DNA of 64,000 bases from Augochlora pura (taxonomy: Eukaryota > Arthropoda > Insecta > Hymenoptera > Halictidae), in NCBI RefSeq assembly GCF_028453695.1, contig NC_135776.1:15260663-15324662 (forward strand), given 5' to 3'. Position numbers and translations under genes: made by a program. This document shows positions 47,001 through 55,530 of the stretch, in pieces. The notes below the pieces were generated by a model. The model worked only from the letters and a program-made list of their open reading frames with translations, had not been told where the DNA came from and searched no databases. Position 1 is the first letter of the stretch. Every line of letters begins with the position of its first letter.

Positions 47001-50000
47001 TGCCCGATCAATTGAAGAATTGCTTAGAAGAAATTTCAGAAGATAAGGCGCGTATTAAGAGGAGGTGTTAGAATTATAATTTGTAATTCGCGCCTGATCA
47101 TGGTTGTGTATAAACATTTATCGAGCGGTTGCGCCGTTTTTGTTTATCGACTATACGATGTTGTCTTGTCGACCGATCTGATCGCATCCTTCGTTATGTT
47201 GTACAAACACATCGCGTTACATAATTAAATACAATACGTTATTTCTTATTCAGCCAAATATATATATAATCACGCATCAACTCTAACAATAACATATGGA
47301 AGCATACCGCATAGCGGTATGCAATGAAAAGATAAATTATACGAGTTTTATTAAGTTGCATATACATCAAATGAATACGTTAAATACATATTTTAATAAC
47401 GGAAGCACGTATGATTAAATTTTAATTTTCGACTTATTTTTACCACGCTTATTACCAACAGATGACTATGTTAACCGTGTATACTATTACGCTCCAAAAA
47501 GTCGTGTTCAGTCGCGCGCGACCATAGAAGAACAAGTCATTCAGAAAAGTCTGCAGATAATCCGTGAATTTTCAGCTCGTTTAAAATTTTTTAACGCGAG
47601 CTAAGAATGTTCTTTTCTTCTATCAAACTTGTTCGAAACATGAAAATATTTTCGCTCTTTTCATTTAATTTTACTCCGTAAAGCAACAGTATCTCTGAAC
47701 TACGTATTTAATAATTAACTAATTTTACATTTTACGTAATGTATATAAGAAATAAATGGATATAATGAATGAATAAATAAAAATAATGAATGCATAAATA
47801 AATAAGTATAAAAATAAATCACAAAATGAAGAAAGTTACGTTTGCTTCGAATAGTTTTTATTGCGATGCAGAGTACGAACAATTAAAAAAGTAATCGACG
47901 TGTTTCGTAGAAAATATTTCTGGCACTATCGATCGTATAAAAATGTCTGTCGTAATAATGCATAAATCTTTGCATATTTCCCACATAAAATAGCAAAATA
48001 TTTGTAGAATCTTTTGAATACGTAACATGTATGTTAAAAATGCAAATACAGCTGGAGCACGAGTTACTATTATCAAGATAACCTGCAGGTATCTCGGAAA
48101 AAGAGGTCATGCATGCTAAAATTTGTTTGAATATTTCGAATCGATTCTTTTTATTCGTAAAAACCCTTCTGCAACGCCCTATTGCATTTGGAAAATAATC
48201 CGTGAATAAGTAAACCATGTATTAAAAACATTTAATAAAATAAAATCAACGACAACGTATTTGAAAATAAATATTACATTAACACAGGATCTTCATATTT
48301 ACCACAAAATGAATTTGTAACGATTTGAATATAATAATTTCTATCATTTCCTTTAATTAGTTAATCCTAGAAAGTAACATATAATTGCCTTATTTAGTTT
48401 TTAAAATTATCTTTTCAAAAATAAATTCTAACCTCAACCCCTTAGTCACAAGCAAAAAGATGGAAGCATTGCATCGTTGCTTAAAAAACAGTTGCTAAAT
48501 TTAATTTTTCATATGTATCTTGTGCGAAGGGTTAAAACGTGATCGAAGGACATTTTACAAGTCACTATATTAGTTTCAATGAATAAATAAATAATTTGTG
48601 CTCCATTTACAAATTCGGGGTACTCTGTTTCGAGATTATAAATGAAAAGATCGTAAATGAATGTTATGAATATAATATACGTTATTTATAAAAAATATTG
48701 TGCACATAGTAATGTGAACAACAGTATAGTATAAGCAATTTGTATATACCAATTATACATATATAAATAAAGCATTATATATACAAAGTATATATAAATA
48801 AAATATTATACATAAAAAGTATATATAAATAAAATATTATACATACAAAGTATATATAAATAAAATATTATACATACAAAGTATACATAAATAAAATATT
48901 ATATTTACAAAGTATACATAAATCAAATATAATATATACAAAGCATATTTAAATAAAGTATTATATATACAAAGCATGTATATAAATGACGTATTATACA
49001 TACAAAATAGATATAAATAACATTTTATATATACAAAGTATACATAAATAACGCATATATTGAATTTAATGAAATTCGAGAGTAGAGTTTAGGGCACAGA
49101 AAGCGTGCTGCTAGACCGCTGTGCATCGTCCCTGGTTTCTCTGGGTCACGGTGAAATACCGTATCGACGGCGAAGAACAGCCTCGTAGGATATGTTTAGC
49201 AGCCGATCGACGGCCAAAGAAGGGAAGAAAGTAAGGGGCTAATGAGCGCCGCGAAGCGTGTACACTCCTGTGACCTCCACGCTCCGCACGGATGGCGGCT
49301 GATCAGCGATCACGGTGATCGCGTAGGGCCGGCCCGCGGAACACTCTCGGTTCTCTCGACTCGCGTGACACGCGCGCATTTTCCTGGATCCTGCTCGCTA
49401 ATTGCGCGTAATAATCGCTTCCGGGTTGAAACTTCGCCACACCGCCCGGCGTGCTTCCGGCGCAACGCGTCACGCGTTTCATGAATTGTCGCGCGGATAT
49501 TTCATCTCGCGATCGCGATTTTCACCGACGGATCTCGCGTGGACTCTCGGCGATAAGATGCGTCGCTGCTCCTTTCAGATTTTCTGCACCTTTTTCCGCG
49601 TGCGTGGCTGCGATCCAACATGGCGGTCGAGGTAAGCTTTAATTTATCGCACTTGGATTTATTTCTTGGTTACGTTGATTAGAGTACTTCTTTGTCAAAG
49701 ATAAATTTCTGTAGAGGTCATTTATTTTGTTGTGCGATGATTTTTAGTTTGGCGTTCAATCCATTATTTGGTGGAATTAACAAATTAATTGAATTATGAA
49801 GATATGGGGATTTTATTTTAAGTTCAGTTCAACTGGATTTAATTTAATATTGTATATTTAATTTGATTGTACGCTATTAATATCAATATTGTTCGTATTT
49901 GATAGTATTAGTATTATTAATATTAATGTTTAGTGCGTATTTACTGTACTTAGATAATGTTTGAATATTAATATCTATCATTTCCAGAAATCTAACTCGT

Positions 50001-52255
50001 TCGAATAGTACGTTACGTAACATAAAGGGGTGTAATGTAATAACATAATAGCAATATAAGCACACTTCTTTCATTATAATAAATAAAAAATGTTAACGTT
50101 AGTTATCAAGCGCGTCGTGTTCTAATTAAATACCCAGTTAAGCTACAACTTATCTCACTTGGCTTTTTAACATTATGATTTAATATTTCAAGATTAAATT
50201 TCAAGGATTAGGTCAAAATTCTTGAAAATGTGACGTATTGAACTATGATTTTTACCTCCTCTTGTTACTGAAAGATATTTCGATAACTTACGGAATCAGA
50301 ATGTCAATGAAAACCGGTGTCGATGGAATTAGATCGTCAATGAAAGCAGAATGTCAATGAAAACCTATACGGGTGAACAGAGTCGATGTAAACATTGGCG
50401 AGGAAATCGTTATCCGTCAAGTGGAACGGACCCCATGTAATAAAGTGCAAAGAACGTCAGGAACACGATTTTTTTTTATTAGGCTGCTTTTATGAGAAAA
50501 ACGACGAGAGACGATATCAAGATGTAAATTCCATTTTTGGGTACTTTGCGTGTGACGTTCTACAATGTAATAATCATAATTTTGTCTTTCCTTAAGCACT
50601 TGTCAATTTATTAATTTTATGAGTGTCGAGCACTATTGCTTATTCTGTTAAATTAAATCATGAGCAATTATATATAATAAATATTAGGTTAGAAACTATA
50701 AAATGGACCTTTTCTGCGACATCTGTTTCATAGTTTTCATAGTTTTGGCAATAGTATCGTGTATGAATTTGTATAATTAAAAAATATGTTCAAACAATAA
50801 ACTATTCAAACGTCGACGCTGTATACTGTACAGTAATGACAATTTTCATCAAACTATACAATCTAGTAATCTCAGCTTATCATGTATGTATAAGGTATCA
50901 CAAGATAAAAATGACAAACAATATGACTAACAATATGAAAATAAAGGTTTCCTAAGCTCATCTGCAATACCTTTTTCCTTTACAAAATTTTTATCCGACT
51001 CATCGTTACCTAGTTATTAACGAAAAACATCAACCAATGAGAAGCCAGTACCACTGACGCGATACGACTGAGCCAATCATCGAAACAGGGCGTCGCCGAC
51101 TCGCCTCGTCGACCACCTCGCACCGTTTTTCGTTAATAACTCGTTAACAATATCTCGTAGAACATTTCTGCAAAGGAAAAAGTTACTCCAAATGACCTAA
51201 CATATCATCTCCCAATACCAGATTCTCACACATTTCCGGTACACCGCTGCATAATCTATACAAATAAAGGAAACAGGTTCATCTCAGACATCTGGCATTC
51301 TAACGAACGAGATTTCACAAAAATGAAAATTCTCAGGAGGATATCCACCCCTCACAATTCTCCCCGCGCCTTTTCCAATTTACCGCCTGGACGGGGGAAA
51401 CGCGAGAGTCCAGGTAGCCGGAGTTCGGGCGATCCGTTGAAGGAAGACGGGACGGAGAGCCGCGGGGTCTACAGACACTCGGGGCGCTCTGAAAAGCACT
51501 AGAGAGGCGGAGAGGTGCATCCAACTTGTATGAATGATTGCCCCGATGCATGCGCAGGCCGAAGATACGCGCACAGAGGCATAACGTGTAATTTCAGCGT
51601 GGCGAGGCGCATCCCCTTAACCGCGTCCATTGTTTATCTCCTCTCCCGTTCGCACCATAAATAGGCGTCCGTCCGGCCTGGCTCACTTTTGCTCGAATGG
51701 CCAACACGTAGGTGCCATAGAGAGACCGAACTAAATGTTCCCGCGCAACCTTCGTTTCTCTTTCATCCCCCCCAAAAATACCCTCGAAATGCTGTCGACT
51801 TAGCCTCCCCTCCCCCCACTCCTTCTTTATTACTACCGCTCATCTTTACCCTCTCGTTTTCTTTCCTCCTCATTGTCTTTACTTTTGTTTCCTTTTCTTC
51901 GTTTCCCTTTCACTTTCATATTTTCCTTTTCTCTCTGTCTCTCTTGTCTATTTTTCTTCTCTCTATTTTCTTTCTTTTTCTGCCTCTATTTTTGTTTTTC
52001 GTGTTCTTTGCTTCTCTGACCTATTTTTCGTTTCTCTCTTTTCCCTCTATTGCTTTTGTCTGAGTTTCTTCCATGTGAGTTTTCTTTCTCTCTCCACCTC
52101 TCTCTCTCTATTGTCTAGCTTTCTTTTTTGACTACTCTCTTTCGTCTACTTTTCTTTTTCCTTTTTTTACTCTCTTTTTCTCTATTTTTCTTCTTTCTGT
52201 TTTCTCCTTTTTTCTTACTCTCTGTCTATCTATCTCTTTTGCCCTCTCTCTGTCT

Positions 52256-52288
<33 letters not shown>

Positions 52289-54737
52289 CCTCTTCCATTC
52301 TGTACGTTTCTCTTTCTCTCCCTCATTCACACTCTCTCCATCTCTCTCCGTCGTTCGACCACTACACACCCCCCTCGTATTTCATTTTCCAGGAACGGCC
52401 AGGGGTAGCCGCGATAGCCTCGAAAGGGATGACGAGTGGTATAAGATCGTTCCCGGGGCTTTCCTGATTCGGGAACGATAATACTGGCAGCTCGTCAGGA
52501 CCGTCCAGAGAACAATCGTCCTCGTCGTTTCGTTACCGGATGAACGGAGACCACCGACCCCCCCACCTACTCGAGATAGAAAAATATTGACTGACTGCCA
52601 TGCCGGCGAAGGAACTGCGGCTTATCGCTTCGCTGCGAGGGACGCAGGCGAGTCCTGTCGTCTGCGAAATTTTGTCCAGGCCGTTTGGGGGGAAAACCGC
52701 CCTTAACGATATCGGAGATAGTAGATAATTGCTGAGAGATCCGATTGTTTCGTACCGTGTACGGCACGCATTGGATGGTCGGTAGAGATGGCGGAATTTT
52801 GGCTATGCGAGGGAGGGATGGTGTGTGGTATAAGGGTGGTTTATGGTATAAGGGAAGATGTAAGGTGTAAGGAATGGTTTACGGTGTAAGGGAGGGTATA
52901 CAGTATGAGGGTTGGTTCACGGTATAAGAGACGATATAAGGTGTAAGGGATGGTTTAAGGTATATGGAACAATATACATATATGGTATAAGGGACAGCAT
53001 AAGGTATAAAGGAGGATATATTGTGTAAGAGATAGTATACGGTATAAGGGTAGTGCACAATATAAAGGAGGGTATGAGGGATGGTATACAGTACAAGGAA
53101 TAGTATATGTATAGTATAAAGGAAGGTATACGGTATAAGGAATAGCATGCAGTATAGGGGATGGTATATTGTACAAGTGATAGTATACAGTATAAGGGAT
53201 GATATATGGTATAATGGATAGTATATGATACAAGGAATGACATGTAGGTATAAAGGATACTATACAGTATAAGGGATGGTATATTATGTAAGAGATAGTA
53301 TACAGTGTAAGGGCTAGTATATAAAATGAAGGAGGGCATTCAGTATAAGGAATTGTATACAGTATAAGAGATGGTATATTGTATAAGAGATACTATACAG
53401 TATAAGGGATGGCATATGGTATAAGGAATAATATAGAATATTAGACTAACTAACAAAAATAAGTAAAAAATGCAACGAAACTGTTACTAAATAACACCGG
53501 CGTTAAGATAGCAATGGAAATTCATCAACGGATAGTATTAAAAATAACAGAGTGGCTGCAAAAGTATTGCTTCTACAATAAAAAATAATGTTTCACATCC
53601 AAGTTAATTTTCTAAATGTTCCTCGTGTTGTTTAATCATCTTAATAGACGCTTTTGTGTTGGCATATGCACTCGGCGAACAAGCAACCCTTCCATGTTTA
53701 CATCTCATACTTTCCGTGTTTATTTATTTATTTAATTTATGTAATTATGGTATATCATTTTCGTAGTTTACATCTCGAGACGCGTAATGCTTTTTACAAT
53801 ACAATTTTTAAACAAATACGTAGAACCTTGGTGTTTATAAATTGGTGATAATTAGAATCTGATTTGAGATTAATATGTATGTAAGCGCGAAATTAATAAC
53901 TTAATAATTGACTGCTTGTTAAACATTTTGTTATTTGAAAATTGTACACCTTGGATTTCGGATCTTGGATCCACTTTAGTAATCTCTAATAAAACTGGAT
54001 AAAAAATGTATGCGCTTTCGCAAGAAATAGGTTATACTCCTCCCATTACGTTAATTACGAGCACTCCGTTCTGATTTAAACAATTGCATTGTTTATGTGA
54101 CTAGACATGTACCGGCGTATTTCCTGACGCTGTATTTCCGTTGCTAATTCCATTGTATATGTTGTATGTCATGTTGAACATTGTATCAATTTTTAAAAAT
54201 AATTTTAATATGTTGAAGATACTACTTAGAAATACTTAGTTTTTAACACTAAATTTACGGAGAATTGAAAGCTTATATTGCTTCCTAAAAGTATCTATAA
54301 CATTTATTCAGATCTCCAGCGATTTATGTTTATAATAATTATATGTCAAAGGAAACAATATTATAAATCAAATTCCTCATAAATGTGTTTTTGTAATACT
54401 AATAATATAATAGTACAATTAAATTAATGATATACTAAACAAATTAATATCATCAAAATTAATAATTGTAATAAAAACTTACTCAATACAAAATTAATAT
54501 AATAAACATCAATCAATATAATAAACAATAAAAAATTAGAACGTGTCAAAATGACGCGTTTCGTAAGTTTAGCGTTAAATTCTAGTCTTTTCGCTATTAT
54601 ACGATGCAACTGCTCAATTATTTTTACCAGAAACGCACGAAAATTCCTCGTCTGACAATAAACGTATTATTCCACTCACCGAAGAAGGTGTTGAAAATGT
54701 AGAGTAGCTTCTTCTTGCGGAACTCTGACAGTGGCAT
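34914..54737 (-). CDS. Calexcitin / sarcoplasmic calcium-binding protein, complete 183-residue EF-hand protein in six exons
   Basis: Six minus-strand exons, 54737-54680, 39448-39396, 38811-38692, 38052-37938, 36796-36699 and 35021-34914, join in perfect phase into 183 residues, close to the family's roughly 190. The N terminus MPLSEFRKKKLLYIFNTFF leads into EF-hand 1 (loop D20-D31, DCNQSGAIDKKD). EF-hand 2 is D71-E82 (DADQDGQVSREE) and EF-hand 3 is D113-E124 (DASGDKSIDENE). The fourth hand is degenerate, with helix FANLWKQYF and the family ending PGNFIFGKTSF. Calexcitins are cytosolic calcium and GTP binders of neurons and muscle, and SCPs are calcium buffers; the insect proteins are close to both. 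Introns are about 15.2 kb, 584, 639, 1141 and 1677 bases. The first contains a copia element in the opposite orientation. An acceptor TATGTTGCAG nine bases before the ATG implies a 5' UTR intron, so the promoter lies above 54750. Confidence 0.95.
35365..35640. repeat. 45-bp minisatellite in calexcitin last intron
   Basis: About five copies of a 45-base unit containing TATGTCAAGATTATGTCAAA and GTGTCAAGAAGG. Forty-five is divisible by three, so a plus-strand frame stays open with a 15-residue repeat, which is a by-product of the unit length. Confidence 0.92.
35641..35945. repeat. Degenerate continuation of the minisatellite, about 35-bp units
   Basis: Repeats of GTTATGTCAATAATCCTTGG and TAATATCTACCAAAG follow the 45-bp array and appear derived from it by shortening. 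Confidence 0.8.
36699..36796 (-). CDS. Calexcitin exon 5, EF-hand 3
   Basis: Acceptor TTCATTAG, donor GTAAGT. Encodes DKSIDENEFCNVCRYHGVTE and the helix SEAREAFKKLGV. The frame stays open past the donor to a TAA at about 36644, so reading through would give a shorter C-terminal variant without the fourth hand. Confidence 0.9.
37938..38052 (-). CDS. Calexcitin exon 4, EF-hands 2 and 3
   Basis: Acceptor TCTCGCAG, donor GTAAGT. Encodes VSREEWYQLWEEYAN, then EWQETYMTLMFQLFDAS, completing EF-hand 2 and opening EF-hand 3. Confidence 0.95.
38692..38811 (-). CDS. Calexcitin exon 3, linker and start of EF-hand 2
   Basis: Acceptor AATTTCAG, donor GTAAAA; exactly 40 codons in phase 0. Encodes RISECRGWTPDNPKVQSTKD and then LLKMWDGLRQRADADQDGQ. 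The W-D-G-L-R-x-x-A-D pattern is diagnostic for calexcitin/SCP. Confidence 0.95.
38920..39285. repeat. 51-bp tandem repeat in calexcitin intron 2
   Basis: About seven copies of a unit with ACTGGAGATATAATACTATG and AAGGTATTAAAAAATATTT. Starts at about 38939, 38990, 39041 and 39092 give the 51-base period. Confidence 0.9.
39396..39448 (-). CDS. Calexcitin exon 2, EF-hand 1 loop
   Basis: A 53-base micro-exon: acceptor TTTTTCAG, donor GTAAGT. Phase 1 in, phase 0 out. Encodes DCNQSGAIDKKDLDLAVQ. Loop position 7 is Ala and position 12 is Asp, tolerated in this family. Confidence 0.92.
39580..39905. repeat. AT-rich minisatellite in calexcitin intron 1
   Basis: Repeats of TATAATATAATATAAAATA and CAGTACAGTATAG with a period near 40 bases, next to the micro-exon at 39396-39448. 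Confidence 0.85.
40339..40427. repeat. CT-rich simple repeat
   Basis: (TCTC)n with CTAT and CGCT interruptions, within calexcitin intron 1. Confidence 0.85.
41319..41779 (+). CDS. Unrecognised exon-like ORF in a GC-rich block
   Basis: An open frame of 153 codons plus two bases, in a GC-rich block inside AT-rich DNA. It is bounded by TTTTCACAG on the left and CCAG/GTGATC on the right, both fair splice-site matches. The frame includes REPFAKYPLIRLASINFKGI and RVRKRWVEFWHGTKGAV. I recognise no family. It lies on the plus strand within calexcitin intron 1, so it would belong to a nested antisense gene or a repeat. The opposite strand is also open for 90 codons, which weakens the coding case. Confidence 0.3.
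41980..42480. repeat. Tandem repeat, about 120-180 bp unit
   Basis: At least three diverged copies containing AAATAGTAGCAGTAATAATA, AAAAGGTAGATTAACTATAT, and GAAAATATGTTT then AGCTG. A run of AATAATAAT follows to 42570. Confidence 0.85.
42690..43180. promoter_or_regulatory. CpG-rich island beside the copia element
   Basis: GC-rich, CG-dense block inside calexcitin intron 1, with overlapping frames on both strands and no recognised product. Possibly a regulatory island or an unrecognised exon. Confidence 0.25.
43709..43931 (+). repeat. 5' LTR of the copia element
   Basis: 223 bp, TG...CA ends with inverted TGTTAG/CTAACA. By eye it matches 47066-47288 at every base compared. Confidence 0.95.
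43932..43946 (+). other. Primer-binding site, copia half-tRNA type
   Basis: GGTTATGGGCCCAG directly follows the 5' LTR. It resembles the site used in Drosophila copia, which pairs with an internal part of initiator methionine tRNA (a half-tRNA primer), not with the tRNA 3' end. Confidence 0.8.
44037..46877 (+). CDS. Copia Gag-protease-integrase-RT polyprotein, truncated by frame break
   Basis: One open frame of 946 residues from an ATG 105 bases after the primer site. Domains in order: Gag (1 to about 230), zinc knuckle CYECGKLGHRAADC (238-251), aspartic protease DSG (291-293), and the integrase zinc region with H-x3-H then CETC. The integrase core has Asp494 (HSDVCGP), Asp557 (TDNGREYC) and Glu593 (NGVAERKN), giving the D-35-E spacing. 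The start of reverse transcriptase is at about 880. A full copia polyprotein is roughly 1400 residues. The frame ends at a TAG after a one-base loss near 46867. Gag, protease and integrase look intact, but reverse transcription could only be supplied in trans. Confidence 0.93.
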   Translation: MAFATGSIGRIEVLNKDNYDTWCMQAEALLVKNDGWEYAAGTTKRPVIVAGDPITIAAAEAWDKGDQKAKADIILFVSSSELSQLKGCRTANDVWQKLRSTYASQGPAKRATLLRRLTTHRMASGDDVRQHINSFIEIVGKLAEMNIEIHKDLQSAMLLNSLSESFENFRCAIESRDELPDLDSLKIKILEEYETRLQKLSEEHGAMAIKYDNRKNDKQVWQDKRGNKSYVQKPQIKCYECGKLGHRAADCWSKRGKQKSTTGMANDSYYGNVNNVYKISEDPEHRYWCLDSGCTTHLCKDKSKFNEMNRSRHNKLNLANDTSAAVEAQGNVCIRIISNNNPKEIELRDTLYVPDLRTNLLSVTKITNKNHEVIFRKNEAIVVDSEGKIRLKAKRIGDLYYLREEAVDGKIITSKRNCNLEGNSNIQLWHNRLGHLNAKDLLYLAKKENAIGITLNGEKTLSPCETCIRGKLTSTPFPGNSQRSSRFLEIVHSDVCGPMNKESLGGYRYIVSFIDDYSRWCKIYFLKGKDEVFRMFKDFKNYAETHTGCRLKSLQTDNGREYCNGQFEEYLRQNGIVRRLTVPYTPQQNGVAERKNRTLIEMARCLLLNAGLSEEFWAAAMDNANYVRNRCPTKILNGKTPFELWNKRVPRLAHLRTFGAKTYLLNKEPGKRKFDQRTKMGIFIGYSDISKAYKVWLPNERKLIVSRDIKVLEDDYNHENKNHNREEDESLGSGTIPLILMPNSTERQVRTGSSVVEVPETPNVEEEEREEPIETETDQRQCRAPGRPRIIRTGRRGRPRKLYKMRTMETNVEEGTAERDGSENASVDTEGTEADGQLYGIQDHEDQEDNLVSQVAGIAEISVRDALNGENELEWKHAIKTEINNLIRNNTFKIVERPQNKKVIDSRTVLTNKYKADGSLDKRKARVVARGFAHRPGIDFYETLLL
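46868..47071 (+). pseudogene. Copia reverse-transcriptase remnant in the shifted frame
   Basis: After the frame break, RT-like sequence continues in another frame (TIEQIDVIGAYLNGNLQEEI, about 46931-46990). It runs until the element jumps to the purine tract and 3' LTR. The catalytic YxDD region, the rest of RT and RNase H are missing, about 400 codons compared with a full element. Confidence 0.85.
47057..47065 (+). other. Polypurine tract of the copia element
   Basis: AAGAGGAGG directly before the 3' LTR is in the place required for plus-strand priming. It immediately follows the deleted reverse-transcriptase region. Confidence 0.75.
47066..47288 (+). repeat. 3' LTR of the copia element
   Basis: 223 bp, the same as the 5' LTR by eye. 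It is preceded directly by the purine-rich tract and followed by the target duplication ATAAC. Confidence 0.95.
48720..49055. repeat. Tandem repeat, about 36-bp unit
   Basis: Nine or so copies of a unit with TACAAAGTATATATAAATAA and AATATTATA. It ends directly at the CpG island at 49100. Confidence 0.9.
49100..49631 (+). promoter_or_regulatory. CpG-rich island ending in ATG and a splice donor
   Basis: About 530 bases rich in CG and CGCG steps inside AT-rich DNA. It ends with CCAAC ATGGCGGTCGAG (ATG 49620-49622), then the donor GTAAGC. This resembles a promoter, 5' UTR and a four-codon first coding exon of a plus-strand transcript nested in calexcitin intron 1. No downstream exon was found, and a regulatory island without a transcript is equally possible. 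Confidence 0.25.
50940..51245. mobile_element. Palindromic fold-back element, copy 2, in calexcitin intron 1
   Basis: A second, diverged copy of the element at 8840. Shared parts include AGTTATTAACGAAAAAC on the left, TCGTTAATAACTCGTTAAC on the right, CAACCAATGAGAAG near the centre and GGTACACC at the right end. Arms are again inverted repeats of each other. Ends are approximate. Confidence 0.65.
51755..52375. repeat. Long polypyrimidine tract, about 600 bp
   Basis: The plus strand is almost wholly C and T, including a (TC)n run near 52262-52290. Open frames across it are low-complexity artefacts. It lies in calexcitin intron 1, so the calexcitin pre-mRNA would carry the purine strand. Confidence 0.9.
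52820..53435. repeat. Degenerate minisatellite with GGTATAAGGGATGG core
   Basis: More than 20 short units of the type GTATAAGGGATGGTATACA in calexcitin intron 1. Units vary in spacing (about 18-30 bases). Confidence 0.85.
54680..54737 (-). CDS. Calexcitin first coding exon (start codon)
   Basis: ATG at 54737-54735; the exon itself begins at 54746 after acceptor TTGCAG. Encodes 19 residues plus one base (MPLSEFRKKKLLYIFNTFF), then donor GTGAGT. SEFRKKKLLYIFNTFF matches the entering helix of EF-hand 1 in calexcitins. Confidence 0.88.
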
Positions 54738-55269
54738 TTTGTCAATCTGCAACATAGAGAAACAAGATGGTTGGAAAGTGTACAGGTATACTTTTATACA
54801 TATATGTGTGGTATATGTGTGTAACATGCTAATACTCATTTTCCATTGAATGGCGATCAGGGTCGATTGTCTCGAGCGACCGACCCTTATTTTATCTCGC
54901 CGGTAAAAAGTAATCGCAGCTTCGCTTTATCGAGCTGCTTTGTACGTAGCCTCGATATTTACAAGGCCGCCTCGAAGACACGACGTTCGTTTAATTCGAT
55001 TACATTCGCAGCTGTTCATTACTAAACAATTGTTCATCTTTATTAAATCGATCAAGATGTTTCAATTGCCACTGCGAAACCACTTGTTCCGAAACGTTCA
55101 CTTTCAGCTTAAATATTATTCTGTTTATATAGATTAAAAGAAATTTAAACAAATTTATTCTCTAAACAAATACTTAAAATTTATGTTTATCGCATGTCAG
55201 CTTTAATGTCGCGATAATAACAATAGGAAGTCAGAATTTTATTTGGATTTAGCAGTAATTATGTTTTAA

Positions 55270-55530
55270 TATAATCTTTTATAATATAGTTGTGTATAAT
55301 ATATATTATATGTATAATATAATTGTATATTATATAATGTAATATGTCATAATTATATGTAATATAATATAGCATAATTATATACTATATAATATAATAT
55401 AACATAACTATATATTATGTGATATAATATAGCATAATTACATATTATATAATATAATATAACGTAATTATATATTATATAATACAATATACATAGCATA
55501 ATTGTATACTATATAGTATAATTTAACATA
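55270..55530. repeat. AT-rich tandem repeat, about 50-bp unit
   Basis: Units of ATATAATATAGCATAATTA and ATATTATATAATATAAT, about five copies. Confidence 0.8.

Larger units (their letters stand above)
43709..47288 (+). mobile_element. Ty1/copia LTR retrotransposon, 3580 bp, internally deleted, inside calexcitin intron 1
   Basis: The element runs from TGTTAG to CTAACA and is flanked by the direct repeat ATAAC (43704-43708 and 47289-47293), a 5-bp target-site duplication. It has two 223-bp LTRs, a copia-type primer site, a gag-pol frame and a purine tract before the 3' LTR. The internal part is only about 3.1 kb because the second half of reverse transcriptase and RNase H are absent. It cannot be autonomous. 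It lies antisense to the calexcitin transcript. LTR identity by eye points to recent insertion. Confidence 0.97.

Noticed and set aside
51689..52481. Plus-strand ORFs of 117-124 codons rich in Phe, Leu and Ser
   Set aside because: They are translations of the polypyrimidine tract, without domain or splice support.
52879..53339. Minus-strand ORFs of 89-140 codons rich in Tyr, Ile and Pro
   Set aside because: Products of the GGTATAAGGGATGG minisatellite read in reverse.
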